A stretch of 49,445 nucleotides of DNA, from assembly GCA_016744975.1 (NCBI GenBank), contig JADGDI010000003.1, forward strand, positions 7,453 through 56,897. Reading direction: 5' to 3'. Shown here piece by piece: positions 19,364 to 30,188 of the stretch. The notes beneath the pieces were generated by a model, which made no database searches, had not been told where the DNA came from, and worked only from the letters and a program-made list of their open reading frames with translations. Origin of the DNA: Hyphomicrobiales bacterium (lineage in GTDB: Bacteria; Pseudomonadota; Alphaproteobacteria; Rhizobiales; OSC116). Both the position numbers and the translations under genes were made by a program. Position 1 is the stretch's first letter; each line of letters opens with the position of its first letter.

Positions 19364-20110
19364 ATGCGTCTTTTAAAATTCACGGCCATTATATTGGTTG
19401 GCTTGGTTTTGAACTCTTGTGGTTCTGTTGGTGATATGTTAGCAGTTGATGAACCTGCACATGTCATTAATGCCGATGCTCAAAACCTGCTTGCAAAACA
19501 AAAATATAAAGATGCAGCCGACCGCTTTTTGGAACTTGAACGCCAACATCCATATTCAAAATATACCCAAAAGGGTATGATGCATGCCATTGAGTCCTAT
19601 TTTAAAGTTCGTAGCTATGATGATACAGCTTTTACTGCTGATCGTTATATCATTCTTTATCCAAATGCAAAAGACGTAAAAAAAGCATATAATTTGCGGG
19701 CTGAAGCTTATTATATTCGCTTGGCAGATGTAAAGCGTGATCAGCAAATGACGACACGTGCGCAGAGCAGCCTTAAGGCATTGGTGAAACGGTTTCCTAA
19801 TAGTGATGAAGGAAGGTCGGCCAAACAAAAGCTGCTAGTAACTTATGATCTGTTGGCCGCAAAAGAGTTGGAAATCGGTCGCTATTATTTGAAAAAAAAT
19901 AATTTCCCTGCAGCGATTAATCGGTTTAAATCCGTTGTGCAAAAATTTCAAACAACCAAACAGATTGAAGAAGCGCTAGCGCGTTTGGTTGAAGCTTATG
20001 TTGCAATTGGTTTAATGGATGAAGCAAGGGCAAACGCAGCTTTGCTTGGTCGTAACTACCCCGCTGGCGAATGGTATAAATACGCTTATAAATTGCTAAA
20101 TAATACATGA
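19364..20110 (+). CDS. bamD: Outer membrane assembly lipoprotein BamD
   Basis: Lipoprotein of the BAM complex that folds and inserts outer membrane beta-barrel proteins. The 248-residue product has a lipoprotein signal with lipobox VLNSC (lipidated Cys 19), followed by tetratricopeptide-type helices (KYKDAADRFLELERQHPYSKYTQKG is the first, shortened here to its start KYKDAADRFLE). The start has an AAGGGGAA ribosome binding site. The order bamD-recN-ligA is the usual one downstream of ftsZ-lpxC in rhizobia and relatives. Confidence 0.94.
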   Translation: MRLLKFTAIILVGLVLNSCGSVGDMLAVDEPAHVINADAQNLLAKQKYKDAADRFLELERQHPYSKYTQKGMMHAIESYFKVRSYDDTAFTADRYIILYPNAKDVKKAYNLRAEAYYIRLADVKRDQQMTTRAQSSLKALVKRFPNSDEGRSAKQKLLVTYDLLAAKELEIGRYYLKKNNFPAAINRFKSVVQKFQTTKQIEEALARLVEAYVAIGLMDEARANAALLGRNYPAGEWYKYAYKLLNNT

Positions 20111-20144
20111 GAATTTGCTTAATAAAATGTAAGGTTAGTCGTTA

Positions 20145-21809
20145 ATGCTCGATAGTTTATCTATTCAAAATATTGTTTTAATTGATAAATTAAACCTTGA
20201 ATTTAAAAATGGTTTAAGCGCTTTAACGGGCGAAACTGGTGCAGGTAAATCGATATTGCTTGATAGCCTTGGTTTAGCGCTTGGCGCAAGGGGCGATGCA
20301 AGCTTGGTGCGTTATGGTTGTGAGAAAGGCCAAGTGATTGCCAGCTTTAATTTAAACAAAGACCATCATGTTTTTACACTTTTAGCCGAAAATGATATTG
20401 CTCATGATGGCGATTTGATTTTAAAACGGGTTCAAAATAGCGATGGACGTAGTAAATCCTATATTAATGATCAAGTGGTTTCCACCCGCTTATTAGGGCA
20501 TGTTGGCCAAGATTTAATTGAAATTCATGGCCAACATGACAATCGGGCATTGGCAGATCGAAAAGGCTATCTTGGCCTGTTAGATGCTTTCGCTGGTCTT
20601 AGTAATGCTACCAAAAAGATCACTCAATATTGGGATGTTTGGCAGGGCGCTAAGCAGAAAGTTGTCGAACATGAAGAGAATTTACGTAAAGCACAGGCCG
20701 ATGAAGATTATACCCGCCATGTCTTAGCCGAGCTTGAGACGTTGTCACCAAGCAGTGCCGAAGAGCAAGCACTTGCAGATGAGCGGCTTATATTGCAAGC
20801 GTCTGAAAAAGTGACAAAAGATGTGCAATCGGCAATAAAATTTCTGAATAAAGATGGTGGGGTTGAGCGGCGCATCAATAGCGCGATGGCGGCATTGGAG
20901 AAAAATGATACCAATATCGAGGCCTTGGTTAAACCTTCGGTTGAGGCGTTGGATCGGGCGCTAGTGGAGTTACAAGAAGCCCATGGGCAAATTGCAGAAT
21001 TGTCTCATAATTTGGAATTTGACCCCTCACGATTGGATGATGTTGAAGAAAGGTTGTTCGCCTTACGTGCGGCAGCGCGCAAGCATGGGGTTATGGTTGA
21101 TGATCTGCCTCAATTGGTTGAAAGGTTCCGCGCCATGATAGCGGGCATAGAAGGCGATCAGCAGGTCGCTGAAATTCTTTATAAAGATATGCAAAGAGCA
21201 CGAGAAACCTATTTGGAAGCTGCAAATAAACAAAGTATAAAACGTATAAAAGCTGCTAAAATATTAGAAAAAGCAGTGACTGGCGAATTGCCACCTTTAA
21301 AGTTAGAACGTGCAATATTTTATTGTAAAATCGAGTCGTTAGATGAGGGTAATGCTACCCGATATGGGTTGGATTTTGTAGATTTTGAAGTGATGACCAA
21401 CCCAGGTACTGAAGCAGGGCCATTGATGAAGGTCGCTTCTGGGGGTGAACTTGCACGTATAATGCTGAGTTTAAAAGTTTCTTTGGCTGATAAAGGCAGT
21501 GCCCCAACTCTAATTTTTGACGAAATTGATACAGGCGTTGGTGGTGCCGTTGCAGAGGCGATCGGCACTAGGCTTGCACGGCTTGGCAAAACCGTTCAGG
21601 TGATCACGGTTACCCATTCACCGCAGGTGGCATCTTGTGCTAAAAACCAGTTTATCATCTCAAAGTCTGCCAATCAAAAAGGCAGTATGGTAACCCATGT
21701 TAAGTTACTCTCGAGTGATGAGCGCCATGAAGAAATAGCAAGAATGCTTGCTGGTGCTATTGTTAGTGATGAAGCGCGCGGCGCGGCGCAAAAATTATTA
21801 AATTTCTGA
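20145..21809 (+). CDS. recN: DNA repair protein RecN
   Basis: SMC-like ATPase that acts early in double-strand break repair. The 554-residue protein has a Walker A GETGAGKS at residues 29-36, a central coiled-coil region (about 150-370), the ABC signature SGGELARIMLS and Walker B LIFDEIDTGVGG, with the VTHSPQVAS switch segment after it. The length is normal. It lies between bamD and ligA, 34 and 15 bases away respectively. Confidence 0.96.
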   Translation: MLDSLSIQNIVLIDKLNLEFKNGLSALTGETGAGKSILLDSLGLALGARGDASLVRYGCEKGQVIASFNLNKDHHVFTLLAENDIAHDGDLILKRVQNSDGRSKSYINDQVVSTRLLGHVGQDLIEIHGQHDNRALADRKGYLGLLDAFAGLSNATKKITQYWDVWQGAKQKVVEHEENLRKAQADEDYTRHVLAELETLSPSSAEEQALADERLILQASEKVTKDVQSAIKFLNKDGGVERRINSAMAALEKNDTNIEALVKPSVEALDRALVELQEAHGQIAELSHNLEFDPSRLDDVEERLFALRAAARKHGVMVDDLPQLVERFRAMIAGIEGDQQVAEILYKDMQRARETYLEAANKQSIKRIKAAKILEKAVTGELPPLKLERAIFYCKIESLDEGNATRYGLDFVDFEVMTNPGTEAGPLMKVASGGELARIMLSLKVSLADKGSAPTLIFDEIDTGVGGAVAEAIGTRLARLGKTVQVITVTHSPQVASCAKNQFIISKSANQKGSMVTHVKLLSSDERHEEIARMLAGAIVSDEARGAAQKLLNF

Positions 21810-23951
<2,142 letters not shown>

Positions 23952-23977
23952 AGCTGAGAAAAAATGGCTAAAAACTG

Positions 23978-25153
23978 CTAAACTAGGTGGCTTCTAACTT
24001 CCGTTTCATGGCTAATCAATTTATGAATAGGGCATTTGTCGGCAATTTCCAAAATCCGCTGAGTTTGCTCATCGGTCAAATCACCTTGCAAACTAATGGC
24101 TCGAATATAAACAGGCTTACCATCAATAATCTCGCGGGTTACTTTGCTTTCTACATGACTTAGCGGCCATTTTTTGCGGGCACTATACATGCTCAAGGTA
24201 ATGTTGGTGCAGGCGGCAAGCGCTGCTGCCAATAATTGTGCAGGTGTCGCCCCAAGGTCAGTACCACCTAGCGAAGTTGGCTCATCAGAAAGTAGTTGAT
24301 GTTTGCCCATGCTTATTCGAGTTAAATAGGTATCTGCAATATCCAAACTGGCAACTGTCGCATCCGTAACAGGTTTGGGAAAATGGACCGCATTTGGCAA
24401 AATAACATATTGTGAAGCCCATTTCACAATAATGTCTGCAGCATAATGCGCATCTTTTGGGTTGCTAAGTAGGTGGTCGGCTTTATCAAGACTGATAAAG
24501 CTCTTAGGGTGTTGCGCCATTTGAAATAGCTTTCCTGCATTGTCGATGGATACAATCTGGTCGATTGGCGAATGCATAATGAGCAATGCTTTGTTGGATG
24601 CTGATAAATGATCTTTAAGATGCTTTTCACAAACATCATCAACAAATTGTTGGTTAATGGTCAATATGTTACCATAAAAATCCAACACATGTTGGCCATG
24701 TTGGTCAATAATATCGCGGTTAGCACCCATGGTTTTTAAAACATGGCCACTATTAGCAGGTGCGCCAATTGTCGCTACGGCTTTTATATCTGGCAATTGC
24801 ATGGCAGCAGCAATGGTCGCTGTACCGCCTAACGAATGACCGATCAATAGGCTCGGGGTATGGTAATTCTGTTTCAAAAACTCCGCAGCATCAATTATGT
24901 CATAAATGTTCGAGGTGAAATAGGCGTCATTAACCTCACCTTCACTTTTGCCAATACCGGTAAAATCAAATCGTAAAATGTTAATGCCAGAAGCCGCCAA
25001 TTGGATGGCTATATTTCTCGCAGCATGGCTGTTTTTACCACAGGTGAAACAATGGGCAAATATTGCAAAAACCTTACTTTGTGGGTTGCTCGATATATGT
25101 AAGCTTGCTGAAATTTTTAAACCATTGCGGTTTATAAAACTAAGGTTTTTCAT
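23978..25153 (-). CDS. Alpha/beta hydrolase-OsmC fusion protein
   Basis: Two-domain protein of 391 residues. The N-terminal half is an alpha/beta hydrolase with nucleophile Ser 107 in GHSLGG and likely Asp 198 and His 227 completing the triad. The C-terminal part (from about 265) is an OsmC/Ohr-type domain, with both redox cysteines present: Cys 315 (AALAACTN) and Cys 374 (KCPIH). OsmC-type enzymes reduce organic hydroperoxides through these cysteines. This fusion is a known architecture; the hydrolase partner's substrate is not established, and a role in removing peroxidised or esterified compounds is inference. It is transcribed away from the aminopeptidase terminator upstream. Confidence 0.9.
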   Translation of the reverse strand: MKNLSFINRNGLKISASLHISSNPQSKVFAIFAHCFTCGKNSHAARNIAIQLAASGINILRFDFTGIGKSEGEVNDAYFTSNIYDIIDAAEFLKQNYHTPSLLIGHSLGGTATIAAAMQLPDIKAVATIGAPANSGHVLKTMGANRDIIDQHGQHVLDFYGNILTINQQFVDDVCEKHLKDHLSASNKALLIMHSPIDQIVSIDNAGKLFQMAQHPKSFISLDKADHLLSNPKDAHYAADIIVKWASQYVILPNAVHFPKPVTDATVASLDIADTYLTRISMGKHQLLSDEPTSLGGTDLGATPAQLLAAALAACTNITLSMYSARKKWPLSHVESKVTREIIDGKPVYIRAISLQGDLTDEQTQRILEIADKCPIHKLISHETEVRSHLV

Positions 25154-25202
25154 GCTTTTTATCCACTTATTATGTGGTTAGATTTTAATTAAATGCACAA
25201 TA

Positions 25203-25243
25203 ACCAAATTAAAAGGCGGAGTGATTCTCCGCCTTAATTTGGT
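25203..25243 (-). terminator. Hairpin terminator after the aminopeptidase gene
   Basis: AAGGCGGAG (25213-25221) pairs perfectly with CTCCGCCTT (25227-25235), and outer arms ACCAAATT (25203-25210) and AATTTGGT (25236-25243) extend the stem past a two-base bulge. Read on the minus strand, the GC-rich stem is followed by TTTTAATT. It lies between the aminopeptidase stop and the hydrolase start. Confidence 0.85.
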
Positions 25244-25254
25244 CTATTAATGAT

Positions 25255-27066
25255 CTATAGTGCTGATGTAGCCTGTTTAAGCCAAGCTTTTTCATCTTTG
25301 TCGAGTGATGGAGAAATTCTTTTCCAAACCTCTTTATGGTAATTGTTAAACCATGTAATTTCGATATGGCTCATAATGCTTTTATCAATAGGGCGTTTGT
25401 CAATTGGCACATAGGTTAGCGTTTCAAAATAATGCATAGGCCGCTCGGTATTTGCGCGGTTGTCTTTATTGACAATCATCAAATTCTCAATGCGAATGCC
25501 ATAGGCACCTTCTTTATAATATCCGGGTTCGTTGGATAAAATCATGCCCGGTTGCAACGGTATATCCGATACTCTGGAAATTCTAGCAGGGCCCTCATGT
25601 ACGTCTAAGTAAATGCCAACGCCGTGCCCTGTTCCATGGTCAAAATCTTTACCTTCGGCCCATAAATATTGCCGTGCTAAAGCGTCTAATTGTGCGCCTG
25701 AAGTACCAACGGGAAACTTTGTTAAGCTGAGTGCAATCATGCCTTTAAGCACCAAGGTATAATTATGTTTTGCTTCTTCGTCTATGTCACCAACAGCTAC
25801 CACGCGGGTTATGTCGGTTGTACCATCAATATATTGGGCGCCACTGTCAAACAGATATAAACGGTCTTTTGGAATTTTAATATTGCTGTCCACGTCAACA
25901 TGATAATGGCAAATTGCACCATTTTGCGCTGCACCTGAAATGGTATCAAAACTAATGTCTTTTAATTTGCCTGTATCAACCCGAAATTGTTCAAGTTGCT
26001 TGGCTGCAGTAATTTCGTCAATATCACCATTTGTAAGATTTTCATCACACCATTTTAAAAATTGAATCATTGGCTTGGCGTCGCGAATATGCGCCGCCCG
26101 TGAGGCTTGCAATTCTGTTGAATTTTTGCAGGCTTTTGGCATAATGGTTGGGTCTTTGCTATCCACAATTATGCCGCCAGAATTCTCGAGAGTGTGGGTA
26201 AACCAGTAAGGCGTTGCGTCGGTGTCAATTAATAATTTCCCAGCTGTGCGCCCAATATTTTTTATTTCTGTTGTTATTTGATCGGGCTGACAAATTTCAG
26301 CCAAACCACTTAAATATTGGCGACTTTCAGCATCGATTTTTTTACTATTTATGAATATTTTATGTTTGCCATTGGCAAAAATAAGTGCAAAGGCGTGGGC
26401 AATTGGTACGCGTTTTATGTCGCTACCGCGAATATTGAACGCCCAAGCAATGCCGTCACATAGGTTTAAAATTGCGGCATCAGCGGCTTGTTCTTTAATG
26501 TCATTTGCTAACAAAGCGAGTTTGTCCTCGGCGCTTTTTCCTGCAAGAACTTCAGGGTAAATTTCTATTTTTCCCATCGGCAACTCTGGCTGGTCATCCC
26601 AAGCAAGGTCAATCAAGTTATTTTCTGCAAGTATCAATTGGGCGCCAATTTTTTCTAAAACTTGTTTATAGTTCTCAACTTCAGCTTTAGTATGCAGCCA
26701 AGGGTCAATGGCTATAATATCAGTTTTTTTGGCGTTTTTCATCAGCCATTTTGTTGCTGGTTCATCAACAAAATGTTTGGGCTCAAACCTGCTGATGTCA
26801 ACTTGTTGACGTACTTGAATGGTATAACGGCCATCAACAAATATCGCGGCCTTATCCATCATTACAATGCCAAGGCCGGCGCTGCCGCCAAAGCCAGTAA
26901 GCCATCTTAGGCGCTCAGCTGCAGGGGCGACATTTTCGCCCCTATATGCGTCGCTGCGCGGGATAATGAACCCAGTTACATTTTTTTTCATCATTTCCCG
27001 TCTTAGAGCTGCTATATTGCGCCTGCCACATGAAGGGTCGGTTATTTTACTAAAATCTTGATACAT
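25255..27066 (-). CDS. Aminopeptidase P family protein (Xaa-Pro aminopeptidase)
   Basis: M24 metallopeptidase that removes an N-terminal residue next to proline. The 603-residue length fits the three-domain form: two creatinase-like N-terminal domains followed by the pita-bread catalytic domain and a short C-terminal extension. Metal ligands are visible in order: two aspartates in FDSGAQYIDGTTDITR, the histidine in GHGTGHGVG, and glutamates in SNEPGYY and IRIENL. No signal peptide, so probably cytoplasmic. It is monocistronic, with its own terminator. Confidence 0.93.
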   Translation of the reverse strand: MYQDFSKITDPSCGRRNIAALRREMMKKNVTGFIIPRSDAYRGENVAPAAERLRWLTGFGGSAGLGIVMMDKAAIFVDGRYTIQVRQQVDISRFEPKHFVDEPATKWLMKNAKKTDIIAIDPWLHTKAEVENYKQVLEKIGAQLILAENNLIDLAWDDQPELPMGKIEIYPEVLAGKSAEDKLALLANDIKEQAADAAILNLCDGIAWAFNIRGSDIKRVPIAHAFALIFANGKHKIFINSKKIDAESRQYLSGLAEICQPDQITTEIKNIGRTAGKLLIDTDATPYWFTHTLENSGGIIVDSKDPTIMPKACKNSTELQASRAAHIRDAKPMIQFLKWCDENLTNGDIDEITAAKQLEQFRVDTGKLKDISFDTISGAAQNGAICHYHVDVDSNIKIPKDRLYLFDSGAQYIDGTTDITRVVAVGDIDEEAKHNYTLVLKGMIALSLTKFPVGTSGAQLDALARQYLWAEGKDFDHGTGHGVGIYLDVHEGPARISRVSDIPLQPGMILSNEPGYYKEGAYGIRIENLMIVNKDNRANTERPMHYFETLTYVPIDKRPIDKSIMSHIEITWFNNYHKEVWKRISPSLDKDEKAWLKQATSAL

Positions 27067-27135
27067 ATTTTAGCTTTATAACTTTAGTAGCAAAAAAACA
27101 AGTCTAACTATTTGATGTTTTACTATTTTTTATAT

Positions 27136-28137
27136 TTAAATATTTATCCAAAATTGAAAGGCCAATGCGGAGGTAAATGCGCCAATAAGCGCTAAGCCAA
27201 TGTAAGCGGCAAAAACTGGCTTTTTAACCAGAGCGAAAACAGCGATGGCAGCTGGCATAGATGAAACTGCCCCACCTAAAATAAAACCAAGTGCTGCAGC
27301 TTGGCTCATGCCTTGGTCAATCATAGTTTTTATTAATGGCAAAGCTGCAAAACCGTTTAAATATGCTGGTATGCCAACAATTGTAGCCGTAGCAATTGGT
27401 AGAATACCTTCACCACCAACATATTTAATAATCAGCTCATTGGGTATATAAGCAATCATAAGGCTTTCGAGTAAAAAAGCCAAGCTCATCCATTTTCCTA
27501 AAAATAGAAGGGTTGTTTGCATCTCGGATATAAATTTTTTGCGTCTTTCAGCATCATTCCAAAATTTCCAAGTAATGGCTTTATTATCCAGTAAATTATG
27601 GTCATCTTTACTTGCAATTTCTGGTTTAAGCGGGTTGCTAAAAAGGCCGTTTTTATTCAAAATGTAAACTGTAAAACCTCCAAAAATACCGATTGCAAGG
27701 GCTGCTATGGTGCGGGCAATAGCAAAATCTAGACCAATCACACTATACGTTAAGGCAAAAACTGCAGGGTCGGTAATCGGTGATGCAAGCCAAAATGCCA
27801 TGACCGCGCTAAGGGGTACGCCCATGCGGAGTAAAGCTGCAATTAATGGAATAACCCCGCAAGAGCAGAAGGGTGAAAGCCCACCAATTATAGCTGCAAT
27901 GATGATGGAATATTTGCCCTTAGATTTTAGCGAGGTGGCGATGATGTTATCCAAACTCGTAGCGCTGGCATAGGCCATAAACATGACTGCAAATAATAAA
28001 AATGGCAATATGCCCCATATAGCAGTCAGTAAAAACTTAATGCTAATAAAACCTTGCGCATTATCAAAGCTAAAAATAAGAATGATTAATAGGGTGAATA
28101 TATGCCAAGCAGATATTTTGTTTAAAAGAGACTTCAT
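27136..28137 (-). CDS. ArsP-type permease (DUF318 / UPF0718 family)
   Basis: Membrane permease of 333 residues with about eight to ten helices. The pair Cys 91 and Cys 93 in PFCSCGVIPL is the hallmark of the family; characterised ArsP members export trivalent organoarsenicals. It is preceded by an ArsR-type regulator (67-base gap) on the same strand, so the two are probably one metalloid-responsive operon. Other permeases of this family have unknown substrates, so the cargo is an inference from the regulator and motif. Confidence 0.85.
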   Translation of the reverse strand: MKSLLNKISAWHIFTLLIILIFSFDNAQGFISIKFLLTAIWGILPFLLFAVMFMAYASATSLDNIIATSLKSKGKYSIIIAAIIGGLSPFCSCGVIPLIAALLRMGVPLSAVMAFWLASPITDPAVFALTYSVIGLDFAIARTIAALAIGIFGGFTVYILNKNGLFSNPLKPEIASKDDHNLLDNKAITWKFWNDAERRKKFISEMQTTLLFLGKWMSLAFLLESLMIAYIPNELIIKYVGGEGILPIATATIVGIPAYLNGFAALPLIKTMIDQGMSQAAALGFILGGAVSSMPAAIAVFALVKKPVFAAYIGLALIGAFTSALAFQFWINI

Positions 28138-28204
28138 GTTTATATACCTAGTTTTGTAGTTATTTGAAGATGAGCGATGCTAACCTTTAAATCGGGTTGA
28201 ATGT

Positions 28205-28492
28205 TTAATTGCCTTTACAGCAATCGTTAAATAGATAGTCGGCGATTTGCTCTACCAAGTTGAAATTGGCAATGTTAAAAGTTTCGCGCCCTTGCACATT
28301 TTGAATAATGATATTGGCTTTGACCAATGCGCTAATATGGTGGGCAAGGGTGGATGCTGGCATGTTTAGTAATTGGCGCATGTCACCAATATTCATGCCT
28401 TTTGGCCCTGCTTTAACCAAAACGCGAAATAACTCTAGCCGTGCTTCATGACCAAGTGCATGTAATATTTGAGCTGCTTGTTTCTGTTTCAT
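28205..28492 (-). CDS. ArsR-type metalloregulator with C-terminal Cys pair
   Basis: Winged-helix repressor of 95 residues (HALGHEARLELFRVLV, then ASTLAHHISALVKANII as the recognition region). It lacks the classical CxC site in the DNA-binding helix but ends DCCKGN with adjacent cysteines 91 and 92. In the Acidithiobacillus ferrooxidans ArsR, adjacent C-terminal cysteines (95, 96, with 102) bind arsenite; the arrangement here is similar, so a metalloid ligand is likely. A dyad just upstream is a candidate operator. It should control the ArsP-type permease next to it. Confidence 0.88.
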   Translation of the reverse strand: MKQKQAAQILHALGHEARLELFRVLVKAGPKGMNIGDMRQLLNMPASTLAHHISALVKANIIIQNVQGRETFNIANFNLVEQIADYLFNDCCKGN

Positions 28493-28499
28493 ACGAATA

Positions 28500-28523
28500 A
28501 CATAACTATAAAACTAGTTATGT
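28500..28523 (-). promoter_or_regulatory. Candidate ArsR operator
   Basis: ACATAACT (28500-28507) and AGTTATGT (28516-28523) form a perfect inverted repeat with an eight-base spacer, seven bases upstream of the regulator's start codon. Size and place suit autoregulation by an ArsR dimer. No experimental support; inference. Confidence 0.55.
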
Positions 28524-28619
28524 CAACTGCTTTTAAATATGTTCAATTAGTTTGGTTAATTTATTGCCAGTTTGTTGGGGATATTTGCAAGTGAGCAAGT
28601 TGACAGTTGTAAATAAAGC

Positions 28620-29207
28620 CTAATTGCGACTAAATTGCCTAATTTGAGATTGCATATAGGTTTCGGCAAGGCCGACGGTTCTTGCAACATGCTCTTCACT
28701 TAAGTCGCGACTCATCATGCCAATATAAGCATTATAAATCAGCTCGGCCATAAAGCTTGCAAGTGCTGGCTCAAGTTGCATTTCTATCAATAATTTATTA
28801 ACAAATGCAATGCGCTCTGCATCAATCTGCATAATGGTTTCAGCCGCTTTAGGGCTTTGCTTACTCCAAATTCGAATGCCCATTTCGGCAAATTTTCCGC
28901 CGTAACGCTCGTCCACTTGCTGGCTAGATAATTTGAGTAAGGTCGAAAGACGCTTACTTGGGTTCACTTTTTGCTGTTCAACCAGTGAAATCACATCCCT
29001 TGTGCCTTTTTCATGCCAAAAAGCCAACATGGCTTCTAATAAATCGTCACGGCTGTTAAAATGCCAATAAAAACTCCCACGCGTTAAACCAATTTTTTTA
29101 GAAATGCGGTCAATGCGAACGCCATCAATGCCGCTGTTTGAAAGTGCTTGCAACGCAGCTTCTATCCAAAGCAATTTGTTAGATGGCTTATCATCTGGTT
29201 TGTTCAT
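28620..29207 (-). CDS. TetR family transcriptional regulator
   Basis: Repressor-type regulator of 195 residues. The N-terminal helix-turn-helix is clear (VRIDRISKKIGLTRGSFYWHF), shown here for its core RISKKIGLTRGSFYWHF at about residues 36-52, followed by an all-helical ligand-binding domain. ATG 29207 is chosen because TTGGAG lies seven bases upstream; an ATG at 29222 would sit before that site. It diverges from a pair of small membrane protein genes, and two matching palindromes lie in the gap, so it probably controls them and itself. The inducing ligand cannot be inferred. Confidence 0.9.
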   Translation of the reverse strand: MNKPDDKPSNKLLWIEAALQALSNSGIDGVRIDRISKKIGLTRGSFYWHFNSRDDLLEAMLAFWHEKGTRDVISLVEQQKVNPSKRLSTLLKLSSQQVDERYGGKFAEMGIRIWSKQSPKAAETIMQIDAERIAFVNKLLIEMQLEPALASFMAELIYNAYIGMMSRDLSEEHVARTVGLAETYMQSQIRQFSRN

Positions 29208-29265
29208 AAGTTTCTCCAACATTTAACATGGCTTTGTTTGCTTGTTTGGACATTTTGACGCTTGC

Positions 29266-29327
29266 ATACATATGTGTATTGACTTGCACTAGATATTGCA
29301 ATAAAAATCACCATACAGTTATGTATG
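29266..29327. promoter_or_regulatory. Paired palindromic operators and promoter between tetR-type and membrane protein genes
   Basis: Two dyads share the form ATACA-N4-TGTAT: 29266-29279 (spacer TATG) and 29313-29326 (spacer GTTA; here extended to CATACA/TGTATG, 29312-29327). Their centres are 47 bases apart. A plausible rightward promoter lies between: TTGACT at 29279-29284, 17 bases, TAAAAA at 29302-29307. The second dyad would cover the transcription start, fitting repression by the TetR-type protein. Confidence 0.65.
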
Positions 29328-29355
29328 TAAATAAATTCAAAAGTTGGAGATTAAA

Positions 29356-29751
29356 ATGAAATCAAAGTGGAATTTAGCCGCTGGCGCTATTATGGTAGTT
29401 ACAGTGGTTGCACATGTATTTGGTGGTGGGCCAGAAATTTGGCAACCTGTATATGCATCCAACCTGAACGAAACCGTTCGCATTACAATGGGTTTGGTGT
29501 GGCATGGTTTGACCGTTTTATTCATCATTATGGCTGTGTTAAGCATCATAGCCTATCAAAAACCAGAATTTTCTGTAGGCATAAATCTAAGTTTGTTCCC
29601 AATAAATCTAGGCTTAGGCGGTTTTGCACTAATTTACGGTTTTATATCAACAGGCAATCCATGGGTGCTACCCCAATGGATATTGTTTTTACCAATGGCG
29701 ATCTTTACATTTATGGCACTTAAATCAGCGTCAAATAGAGAGACTAAATAA
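29356..29751 (+). CDS. Small four-helix membrane protein, paralogue A
   Basis: Protein of 131 residues with four predicted membrane helices and no domain I recognise. The start has TTGGAG six bases upstream; an in-frame TTG at 29344 is part of that site and is rejected. Conserved points shared with the next gene are H20-x-x-GGG, a W-x-P pair, the G-x-x-WHG-x-TV motif and a P-x-FS-x-GI-x-LSL segment. Its stop overlaps the next start by one base (TAATG), so the two are co-translated. It is divergent from the TetR regulator, suggesting an inducible membrane function. Transport or stress roles are possible but not shown. Confidence 0.8.
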   Translation: MKSKWNLAAGAIMVVTVVAHVFGGGPEIWQPVYASNLNETVRITMGLVWHGLTVLFIIMAVLSIIAYQKPEFSVGINLSLFPINLGLGGFALIYGFISTGNPWVLPQWILFLPMAIFTFMALKSASNRETK

Positions 29752-30137
29752 TGGCATATTGGGGTTTGCTCACCGCGGCGTTATTAATTGCAACGGGTTG
29801 TATTCATCATTTTAAGGGTGGGAGTTTGATATGGCGACCAATGCTTGTGCAATGGCAGAATGTTAATCAGAGAAAACTTGTAAAAGGCACGTTAGGCTTT
29901 ATTTGGCATGGGGTGACGGTTTGGTTTATATTTATGACTCTTTTAGCAATATATGCGCATTTTACACCAACCTTTTCTAAAGGTATCTATTTGAGTTTGG
30001 CTGTAATGAACTCATCTTTTGCTATGAGTGCAACACTTTATGGCAAGTTGATTTATGGGCGGTTTGGCGCGTCGCCACAGTGGATGTTTTTTTGGCCAAT
30101 CTCAATTTCTGCATTTTTGGCGTTCATAAGCGTGTGA
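29751..30137 (+). CDS. Small four-helix membrane protein, paralogue B
   Basis: Protein of 128 residues, also with four predicted helices. It aligns along its length with the gene before it: HHFKGG, W-R-P, GFIWHGVTVWFIFM and P-TFSKGIYLSL match the same points. Tandem duplication and divergence is the simplest origin, and the pair could form a heterodimer. The conserved WHG in the second helix is the most likely functional site. A 51-base gap separates it from the lepA start used here. Confidence 0.8.
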   Translation: MAYWGLLTAALLIATGCIHHFKGGSLIWRPMLVQWQNVNQRKLVKGTLGFIWHGVTVWFIFMTLLAIYAHFTPTFSKGIYLSLAVMNSSFAMSATLYGKLIYGRFGASPQWMFFWPISISAFLAFISV

Positions 30138-30188
30138 ATGCCCATTTTAACATAGAAATTTTGTGCGTGCTCTGTTATGAGAGCAGCT

